Source of the DNA: Clarkia xantiana subsp. parviflora
Taxonomy: Eukaryota; Streptophyta; Magnoliopsida; Myrtales; Onagraceae
DNA length: 64,000 bases
Reading direction: 5' to 3'
NCBI GenBank assembly: GCA_036873135.1
Contig: JAPTYO010000009.1
Coordinates: 36,348,756 to 36,412,755 of the forward strand
A program made the position numbers and the translations under genes. This document shows positions 54,889 to 64,000 of the stretch, in pieces. The first letter of the stretch is position 1, and each line of letters starts with the position of its first letter. The notes beneath the pieces were generated by a model. That model was given only the letters and a program-made list of their open reading frames with translations, searched no databases and was not told the origin of the DNA.

Positions 54889-57800
54889 ATGCCTTCTACT
54901 CGATCGATGGCGGCTGGCAAGAACAGAAGGGGACAATCCGGTGGTTCCCGTCACCCCGCTGCAACGAACCTGAATTCAGTACCAGAACAAGGGGAAAACC
55001 AGAACCATCCCCCGGCTGAGCTCTCCCAGACAGGAGGGCACAATGGATCGCATCCCGAAGATGTTGCCCCTCAACACCAGGACAACAGGGGGCAGGAGGC
55101 TCCCCCAGCTGCAGATTTGACGAGGGCCGTGGCAGAGGCCATGCCCATGTTTCTGGCGGCTGTAGAGGCTCTCTTGGATCGAAGAGAGGCTACGAGGAGG
55201 CAGGAGGAGATGCCTCCGTTGGAGGAAGCAACCCTGCCAACAGAGGGTCGGAACGCACAGGAAGCCCCGCCTCGAGGCCAAGACAGAGGTAGGGCAACTG
55301 ATCAGCCGGAGAGGTTCGTGGTTGATGGGCCAGGACCAGTACAGCACAGGACCATTCCCCTGAATGGTCCCATCACTCCCGACCAGGTGGTAAAGATCGT
55401 GAACATCTGTATGGGAGAACAGAAGCCGCTGGTGTCGGAGCTGAGGGATCGATCCACTCATCCCTTCGTTCCCCGACTAATAGACACCCTCGCCCCGCCT
55501 GGGCTGGGTATCCCCGAGGTTAAGGAGTATGACGGCGAAGGAGATCCAGTCCGTCATGTCCAGAAGCATCTTATGGCGTGTCTGGGTAGAGCCCCGAATG
55601 AAGATATAGTGTGTACACTGTTCCCAAACACATTTGGAGAAAGAGCCCTGACCTGGTTCTTTAGCCTACCCCCAGGCTGCATTACCTGTTGGGCGGACAT
55701 GCACGACCGTTTCATTCGACAATACCAGGGCCGCAGACGTTTGTTGAAGAGCGTGAGGTCCCTAACCCAGGTGGTGCAGAGGCCCGACGAGTCGCTGGCA
55801 CACTATTACCAGCGGTAAACCGCCAGCGTAGCAGAGATAGACGAGGAAATCTCGGAGGGCGAAACCATCCGCACCTTTATTCGGAACCTGACAGCCCCCT
55901 ATGGCTCCGACCTGATGCACAGCGTTGCTGAGAAAGCTGTGTGGAATATGGAAGCATTACAAAAGAGGGTGAAGCGGCAGATCGATGTCCAGGAGTCAAA
56001 GATAGCCGCGGGAGAATTGGAGCCCCCAAAGTCGAATAAAGGGAAGTAGTCGAGCAAGCCTTTCGACGATCGTAAGTCAAAGGGCAAACCTGAGGGCAGT
56101 CGGGACCGAGGTCGCTCTGGTCGGAAGGATGATAGGCGTCCTCCAAGAAAGGATAAGCGGGAAGATCTCGACATTCCTCTCAACTGCTCCATGGCGGAGG
56201 TTTTGACGGTCATGGAACGACAAGGTATCTCCAGATACCCCCCGAAGAAAGATGGAGAATTCTTGGGATCCCGCACGGATCGCTACTGCCGATTTCACCG
56301 AGCAAACGGTCACGACACCAACCACTGTCGGGAACTGAAGAAGGAGATCGAAAAACTGATCCAGAAGGGAAGCTCAAGGAATTTGTCGGGGACAAGCGGT
56401 GTCGATCCCGCTCTCGGTCCCGATCACGGTCTCGTTCCCGATCCCGCGATCGGTCCCCGAAAAAGAAGAGAACTGATCCAGAGTCATCCGGTGCTCGCAA
56501 AGAGAGGCGAGTTATCAACGTGATTCATGGGGGATTTGCTGCTGGAGGTGATACCTCATCCGCCCGAGAGGTTTACGCCTTTAGGATCCCTACGGCAGTA
56601 GTACTGGGTAAGAGGTCCCGATCTTGGACCTTGAAAGAAGAGATGGTAATCTCATTCTCGTCTGAAGACCTCATAGGCGTGGAGACTCCGCACGACGATG
56701 CCCTGGTGGTAACCCTGGATGTAGATGGGTTTGAGATGAAGAGAATCCTAATCGACGGAGGAAGCTCCTCCGACATTCTATTCATGGACGCGCTGGAGGC
56801 TATGGGGAAAACAAAGAAAGATTTGAAGGAGGCAAACTTCCCGATGGTCGGGTTCTCTGGCTCAACCTCCTACACGCTAGGAGTGATCACCTTACCAGTG
56901 GAGTTTGGTAGCGGGTGGAAATCAGAAAGGAGGAACGTGGAGTTTGTCGTGGTTGATTCCGTTGGGACTTACAATGCAATTATCGGGAGAACCACCATCA
57001 ATCCCCTGATGGCGGTTGCCTCGACTGTGCACCAGAAGATGAAGTTCCCGACCGACCACGGAGTCGGAGAGGTCAAGGGCGACCAGGTGGCTTCCCGAAA
57101 ATGCTATGTTAACGCCACCCGGAGGAGGAGGCGAGAGGCCATGACTGTCCTCCAGACAGACACAGATCCCAGAGAAGAGTTTGGGCGCCCCGCCCCTGTA
57201 GAAGATCTGAAAGAAGTCGAGATCGACGGACCCCAGAGGAAGGTGAAAATCGGGTCTGCTCTGACTGAGGAGACAGCCCAAAAATTGGTGGAGTTGTTGA
57301 AGGAGTTCAAGGAGCTGTTTGCCTGGTCCCCCAGCGATATGCCAGGAATCAGCCCCGATGTGATCGTGCACGAGCTGAAGATAGACCCCGCGATCAAACC
57401 TATCACACAGAAAAGGCGTCCGATGGGCACGGATAAAAAGATCGCGATCCAGCAGGAGGTGGGCAGGTTGCTCGATGCTGGGTTCATTAAGGAACTCCGA
57501 TTCCAGACTTGGGTTGCCAACCCAGTGCTGGTGAAGAAGACCAACGGGAAGTGGCGAATGTGCGTGGACTTCCGCGACCTGAACAAGGCTTGCCCAAAAG
57601 ATTGCTATCCACTCCCGAGGATTGACCAGCTGGTGGATGCCACATCGGGACATGAGCTGTTAAGTTTCATGGATGCGTATTCAGGGTACAACCAGATCAA
57701 GATGGCCAAGGAAGACGCCCCCCACACAGCGTTCTACGCAGACAGTGACATCTATCACTACGATGTCATGCCTTTCGGGTTGATCAATGCCGGGGCAACC

Positions 57801-60490
57801 TACCAGCGGATGGTGAATAAGCTGTTTGGGGATATGCTGGGGGAAACCATGGAAGCTTACGTGGATGATATGCTGGTGAAGTCCCGACAAGCTGAGGATC
57901 ATGTACACAACCTTACCATGGCGTTTGAGCGGATGAGGCTCCATCAAGTTCGCTTGAATCCGACGAAATGCGCCTTCGGAGTCCACTCAGGGAAGTTTTT
58001 GGGCTTCATGGTGAGCCAAAGAGGAATTGAAGTGAATCCTGAGAAGCTGAGGGCAATCGAGGAGATGCAATCTCCGATCAACCACCGGGAGGTGCAAGTG
58101 TTGAATGGCCGACTGGCTGCAATGAATCGCTTCTTGTCCAAAGCCAGCGACCGATCAATGCCATTTTTTGAAGTCTTGAGGGCCAACAAAAAATTCGAAT
58201 GGACTGCTAAATGTGAAGAGGCGTTCCAAGCACTCAAGCAACACCTTCGCACACTCCCACCGCTGGCGAAACCGGTTCCAGGCGAGCCGCTCTTCCTTTA
58301 TTTGGCTGTTTCTGAATTTGCCATTAGCTCTGTGTTAGTAAAGATTGTCGAGGGTAATCAAGTTCCCGTCTATTATGTAAGCAAGGCATTTGCCAAATCT
58401 GAATTGAACTATCCCGCCGTTGAGAAGTACCTCTTTGCGTTGATAATTACTGCTCGGAAGCTAAGGCCATATTTCCACGCACACGAGATCACTGTGCTAA
58501 CGAACCAGCCTTTGAAGCATTTTTTGAACCGACCGGATGCGTCGGGGAGATTGGTGAAGTGGGCAGTAGAGCTCAGTGAGTTTCGAATACACTTTGCTCC
58601 AAGAACGACCATCAAGGGCCAGGCATTGGCGGACTTTATAGCAGAATATACAGCCCCCGATCTAGAAGAAACGGGCCCTGTAGAAGGGGCAACCATGGAG
58701 GTCCCGACAGAAGAACAACCAGAGAGGGCAGAGCAATCAGAACAGCCAAACAAGGAAAATACCTGGGAGATGTACACGGACGGCTCTGCGAGTTCAGACG
58801 GATCAGGAGCGGGCTTTTTGTTGATACCACCGGGTGAAGGTGAACCACTCCGATACGCCTTGGCTTTGACATTCAAGGCCACAAACAACGAAGCGGAGTA
58901 TGAAGCTCTTATCACGGGCCTAAAAATTGCTAAAGGCACTGGAATCGATCACTTGAGAGTGAAGTGCGACGCAGCGTTAATCGTGAACCAAGTTCAAGGG
59001 CGATACGAAGCAAGGAGTCCGATAATGAAGAAGTATCTGCGAGAGGTACAAGCCCTGAAAGAGAGCTTCAAAAGCTTTGATATCGAGGCAATTCCGAGGG
59101 AGGAAAATGTAGAGGCAGATGCCTTGAGCAAATTTGCCCTGGGGGCACCCTTGGAAGAAAATCGGAAGGTGCACTTCCTGGAAAGGGTGATCTTATCAAA
59201 CATCGACCCAACACAGGTGTGCGCCATGGAAGCGAGATCAGAGGAAGAGCCCACTTGGATGACCCCGATAGTCGCGTATCTGACTACGGGGGCAGTCCCC
59301 GAGGATAAGGTAGCAGCAGACAGGATATGTCGGATCGCGTCTAATTATGTGATGCTGGACCATCAGCTGTACAAGAAGGGCTGGTTCTCGACTCCATACC
59401 TGAAATGTGTAGCAGAACCCGACACCAATAAAATCCTGAAGGAAATGCATGAGGGGGTCGCGGCCTGTCACGAAGGGGCCCGATCCATTTTGAGGAAGGT
59501 GTTGAACTTGGGCTACTACTGGCCCACGATGAACAAAGAAGCAACGGCGTTGGTCCGATCATGCGACGCGTGCCAGAGGTACGCCCCGAGTATCGTGGCC
59601 CCGGCTGCTAACCTGACATCCATCAAGAGCGCTTGGCCCTTCGCACAGTGGGGCATCGACTTGGTAGGACCTCTTCCACAAGCACAAGGACAATGTAAGT
59701 ATTTACTTGTAGCTATCGATTATTTTTCGAAATGGACAGAGGCTAAGGCATTGGCCAGAACAACAGGGAACCAGATCGTCAAGTTCCTCCAAACCCACAT
59801 CGTGTCCAGATACGGGATTCCTAAGGTGGTGATCAGCGACAATGGCCCACCGTTTAACGGCTCTCAGGTGAGGGAGTATCTGGAAGAATTGAACATTGAG
59901 CATCGGACCGCCTCCGTACACCATGCTCAGACTAATGGCCAGGTAGAGTCAGCCAACAAAATCGTGATGGATGGCCTGAAGAAGAGGGTCTATGCCTTGA
60001 AGGGCAAATGGCTGAACGAACTAGAAAACGCACTTTAGGCTGTTAGAACGACACCCAGACGATCAACAGGGAGACTCCGTTTGGCCTTGTTTATGGCACG
60101 AAAGCTGTCGCTCCTGTGGAGGTAGCTGTGGCATCCCATCAGACGAGATATTATGAACCCCTGACGAACGATGAAGTGAGACGCCTGGACTTGGACCTAC
60201 TCGAAGAGAAAAGGCGGGAAGCCGATGAAGTCCAAGCACGAATGCGCTTAGCGACGGCCAGGTACTATAATCGGCGAGTGAAGTCCCGACAGTTCTTCGT
60301 CGGGGAGCTGGTTTGGCGTCGCAACGAATTCACCCTTTTGGATCGAATCAACAAGATGTCACCAAAATGGGAAGGACCTTATAAGGTCGTGGGGATGCCA
60401 GCTCCGAACGCATACAAGTTGGAAGACCTCGATGGCAGAACGTTAAAGCATTCTTTCAGTGGCGAACACTTGAAGAAACACCATGCTTGA
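54889..60490 (+). pseudogene. Gag-pol polyprotein of F, broken
   Basis: ATG 54889 (MPSTRSMAAG). Gag is interrupted by TAA (55816-55818, TAC to TAA) and TAG (56047-56049, CAG to TAG), then by one lost base near 56370, just after the zinc knuckle. A new continuous frame runs from there through the Arg-Ser tract, protease (LIDGGSS about 56750), RT (YVDD about 57860), degenerate RNase H, second RNase H (YTDGSASSDGSG about 58775) and integrase, to TAG at 60036-60038 (TGG to TAG). A lost base near 60070 shifts the last part, which ends GEHLKKHHA at 60490. Enzyme motifs are otherwise intact. Confidence 0.93.
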
Positions 60491-61215
60491 AGAAAGTCGC
60501 CTTAAGTGGTGCCCGAGAAAGTCGCCTTAAGTGGTACCCGATGAAGTCGCCTTAAGTGGTGCCCGATAAAGTCGCCTTAGGTGGTGCCCGATGTAAAATC
60601 GCCTTAAGTGGTGTATGCTATTTATCGTTTAATTCGATGTAAGCCAGTCTTATGCCATCAATAAATAAAGAGGTTGCTTCCAAACAAGAGTTGTCCTTAG
60701 ATTTATGTTAAGTGTAAAAGTTGCCTTCAGTGGTGCACGATGAAAGTCGCCTTAAGTGGTGCACGATGAAAGTCGCCTTCAATGGTGCACGACGAAAGTC
60801 GCCTTCAGTGGTGCACGATGAAAGTCGCCTTCAGTGGTGCACGACGAAAGTCGCCTTCAGTGGTGCACGATGAAAGTCGCCTTCAGTGGTGCACGACGAA
60901 AGTCGCCTTCAGTGGTGCACGATGAAAGTCGCCTTCAGTGGTGCACGATTCTTAGATTTACTCTAAGTAATATAAAGTCGTCTTAAGTGATGCCCGAGAA
61001 AAGACGCCTTAAGTGGTGCGCAATACTTAGATTTATTCTAAGTATCCGAAAGTCGTCTTAAGTGATGCACTCGATATTAAGTCGCCTTAAGTGGTGCAAG
61101 TTATTAAAAGCGTCGGGAAGGACGTACGAGAATTTCTTAAGTATCGAGGTTTCGACAGCTAAGAACTAAGTCGTCTTAAGTGATGCACTCGATGTTAAGT
61201 CGCCTTAAGTGGTGC
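60487..61215. repeat. Tandem array of F, 26-27 bp unit
   Basis: Five copies (60490-60605) directly after the pol stop, a gap with AATAAA (60662), then about ten very regular copies of GAAAGTCGCCTTCAGTGGTG plus CACGAT (60715-60955), then diverged copies to about 61215. Confidence 0.95.
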
Positions 61216-61377
61216 AAGTTATTAAATCGTCGGGAAGGACGTATGAGAATTAAAGAAGTCACTCGGAGAAGTGCAACAAAAGATCGGAATAAAAGAAGTC
61301 TGATATTGATAAAGGGCTCAAAGGCCCGACGACGACACAAGAGAAGAAGATACAATGACTCTGAAAGATAAAAGCAT

Positions 61378-64000
61378 TCAAGCTTGGTCCTTGTCAGCAG
61401 CATTGGCAGCAGCTGGGTCAGCGGAGTCGGTAGCAGAGGGGTCCACAGGATTATCTTCGGGAGGATTGGCCAGCGGGGCGTCTGCACTTGGAAGCTCAGA
61501 GGCGTCTTCGACAATTACGGGGGTACTCCCCCCATCACTCTCCTCGGAAAGAGCAAAATACTTCTTCACAAAGGGAGCGAGGGAAGGAGACTTGTCGAAG
61601 TTGATGGCGTCCCCGTACTCCAGGTGGAGCTCCTCAACGGCGTTGAAGAGAGTGTTCTCCACCTCCGCGCCAAAGAACTTCATGGCATCAGCTTGAAAGC
61701 CCTCCGACCTCCGATAGTCCTCCCGACCCTTGGCCTCCGCTTCGGCCAGCTGCGCAGGAAATCCCGCGATCAGCTCCTCCAAAGCCTTCTTCTCAAGGAC
61801 CAGTTGGTCCTCGGCAGCCTTCTTCTCCTGGGTCAGCCGGTCCACCACTGCCCCACGCTCCTGCCGCTCTTGCCTCAAGAGCCCCTTGAAGTCCGCGATC
61901 CGCTGCTGAAGGTCCCGAATCTTCTCATTGAGGACAGCCAGCTCTTTGGCAAGCTTCCCCCGCGAAGACTGGGAGGCCCTGAGATCCGCCTGAAGCTGCT
62001 CGCGGACTCCTCTGTCCCGCTCCCGGGCCTCATCATAGGCAATGACATACCCGATGAGGCGGTTGTAGTCCCCAAGCTCCTGCAATCAAAAGGAAAAATG
62101 TTAGAAGGACAAAAGACCCGATTTATCAATCAACAAGAAAGAAGCGAAGTCTCACCTCGATGCGGCGCACAGCCATACCCCTGACGTCCCGCTGCATATG
62201 CGTCCGATTGAGGTAAATCGGATGTCGCATAGAAGGCAGGATAGAACCCGCCAGCAGATGCAGGGCCAGTTCTTGGTCCTGTTCCCCTTGTGTGAGCGGG
62301 ACTCCCTGGAGCGTCTGGATAGGAGCCCAGGGGGCATTCGCCTGTGAAGAGTTGAAGGGCCTGTAGAAGTCCCCATCAAGAGCAAGGGGAGAGATAGGAC
62401 GAGGAAGAGAAGGGCACGTCTCCGTCTCGGCCCGAACAGGGGAGGGAGAGAAGTCGTGGATAGGCGAGAGCTCCCGCTGCTGCGGAGAAGACGAGGGAGG
62501 CGGCCCCTGAGGGGTTGGTTTCAAGGGGGATTGCCCCGCCTTCCGACGCTGTTGAGGGGGGTCAACCCCGCCAGTCTCCTCGGAGGAGTCCAGAGTCTCC
62601 ACCTGACGAAACTGTTCGCCAGATGGTGCCTTCTCTCCAGCTGAGGAAGGCACCCCCGCTGGAGGCGGTGCATCTGCGGAAGCTGCAGCACCCGAGGAAG
62701 CTCCCGAGCGACCTGCACCTGGAGGATGAAGAGCTTCAGAAAGGTAGTCAGGAAGTTCATCGGGATTCTTACACCAAATGATACGTCGGGAGACGTATTG
62801 ATCCTTCCCGCGGTAATGATAGTAGCCTGCCTTCAAGACTCGGGGAGTTTCGCCTCGAAGGATTCTTTTGACATCAGCAATGCGGCCTTTCTTGGTCGAG
62901 GAAATCAAGTCCGACGGGACCATCCTTTTATACGATTTAATAGCAAGTCGGAGTTGTTTACCTTCTTCAGCATTCTGGACATCGAAGAGCTGGTCCAGAT
63001 CCACCCTCGTCCGCTTGGGCTGCTCCGCTGAAGGAGACCCCGACCTAGCAGCAGCCTTCTTGGCAGACTTCCTCTTCCGCGAGGGGCGGACAACATCAGT
63101 CTCCCCCTGCTTAAGGAATAGATCGGTCAGCACAGATACCTTCTTGGCTGCAAACAATAAACAAAGAAAAGTTAGAAGTTTACCCAAGAGACCACGTTGG
63201 AAGGGCCGTCGAAGAGCTGCCCCCCAGAGACAATACTGAGGAGTCGGACCCCGGCCTGCACCAGGTCACGCTCCACAAGGGAATTAGCATTGAGAGGAGT
63301 GTAAGACTCCCCCCAACGATAAAGCTGGATAAGTTGGAGAGTCTCGAAATCCTCGTCAGCATAAGTGTGGAAAGCAGGCGGAGGGTCTGCTACCACCTCC
63401 CACCGAGGCCAAGGAATTGAAGAGTGCTGGATGAAGAAGTAGCTCTTCTTCCAGCTACTATTGTCGGACCCAGTATCGATCAAAAGTCCCCGACCCTTGA
63501 CCACCTTCCAGGTGTCACTGGTCCAACCGTGCCGGGCAAGCTGCTGCTTACTCCACTTGGGCATCCGAGGATAGAAGGCGCAAACCCCCGCCTCGTTGCA
63601 TTTCAGCCAATAAAAGGTTCTGAAAAGTTGGAGGCTGTAGACCCACTTCTGTCGAAGACAGAGGACTTGAAAGGCGTTCCAGATACGGATGGCATGAGGA
63701 GAGAAGGTAGTGGGGTGTGTTCTGTAATGATGGCACAGCTCGACCAGGCTACCGCAAAAGGGGAACCTGATCCCCGCTGATATTTGTCCCGTAGAGACAA
63801 ATACCTCCCCTTTCTGGGGACGAGTAACCTCAGGGTCACTCGAGGGACGAGGTCGAGGATATGGGAAACGAGGTTCCCAGGTGATGGTAATGCAACCCTC
63901 TCGGAGAGCTGCATCATAAGCAGTAGTGGAAATCTCATTTGGAGCATAATCAAATTTAAAGGGTTTTCTCCCCTCAGAGCTGGAACCGCTGTCTGAAAAG
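61378..64000 (-). CDS. Antisense gene (aORF) of F, open, N-terminal end outside
   Basis: Last exon 62079-61378 (coiled coil, KELAVLNEKIRDLQQRI, ending ANAADKDQA and TGA). Middle exon about 63143-62156 (basic RKRKSAKKAA segment, then a Pro/Ser-rich linker), bounded by CAG and GAG/GTGAGA. Exon 63992-63184 carries the Transposase_28-like domain (KPFKFDYAPNEI, GIRFPFCGSLVELCHHY, IPWPRWEV) and ends TTGG/GTAAAC. A TTTCAG acceptor is at the window edge. I find no stop in any exon. For the 63184 junction only an acceptor at CCAAG/AAGG keeps the frame. About 830 residues in all. The product looks nuclear (basic tract, coiled coil), but its role is unknown. It is transcribed, if at all, against the element. 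Confidence 0.7.

Larger units (their letters stand above)
54133..64000 (+). mobile_element. Ty3-gypsy (Tat-type) retrotransposon F, family 1, 3' end outside
   Basis: A 5' LTR (54133-54852), primer binding site, gag-pol, tandem array and the antisense gene are present. The window ends inside the antisense gene, so the 3' LTR and target duplication cannot be checked. The sequence just left of the LTR is GAGTG (54128-54132). Confidence 0.95.

Overview
The window is repeat-rich intergenic DNA of a flowering plant nuclear genome. It is built almost entirely of nested LTR retrotransposons, and I see no convincing host gene, rRNA or tRNA gene. The evidence for a plant is Ty1-copia RT/RNase H sequence with an initiator-Met-type primer binding site, Ty3-gypsy elements of the Tat type (a second RNase H and an antisense extra gene beyond pol), and a Helitron 3' terminus. 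The species cannot be told. Letters A to H below are my own labels.

Layout, outermost layer first. A Helitron 3' end (hairpin plus CTAG, 53118-53147) is the visible host of gypsy element E. Only E's 3' part is present: internal sequence from 2860, and a 3' LTR split into 4600-5019, 15779-15884 and 52783-53046. The 3' end of copia element G (1-2859) sits in E's internal region. Gypsy element D (5020-15778) and copia element H (15885-52782) both sit in E's 3' LTR. H is itself split by three gypsy elements: A (minus strand, 19090-28261, TSD ATCAC), B (plus strand, 28713-38702, TSD TCCTA) and C (minus strand, 41120-50451, TSD CCGTG). A short stretch of unassigned DNA (53148-54132) then separates this nest from a sixth gypsy element, F (54133 to beyond 64000).

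The gypsy elements form two related families. Family 1 (A, B, F) has LTRs of about 718 bp and a gag-pol in one frame. Its gag ends in a CHHC zinc knuckle followed by an Arg-Ser dipeptide tract. Pol has protease, RT, a degenerate RNase H, a second RNase H and integrase. After pol come a tandem array with a unit of about 26-27 bp and a spliced antisense gene with its own TATA box. Family 2 (C, D and probably E) has LTRs of about 775-900 bp with palindromic U3 blocks, no gag at all in the two copies that can be checked, a pol beginning about 50 bp after the primer binding site, a 35-bp hairpin-unit array, and a related antisense gene.

No element looks autonomous. A keeps an unbroken 1,410-codon pol frame but its gag is broken at least five times. 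B and F carry nonsense codons and frameshifts. F's antisense gene, by contrast, is open in every part visible. By eye the LTR pairs differ least in B, more in A and more again in H, which agrees with the nesting order.
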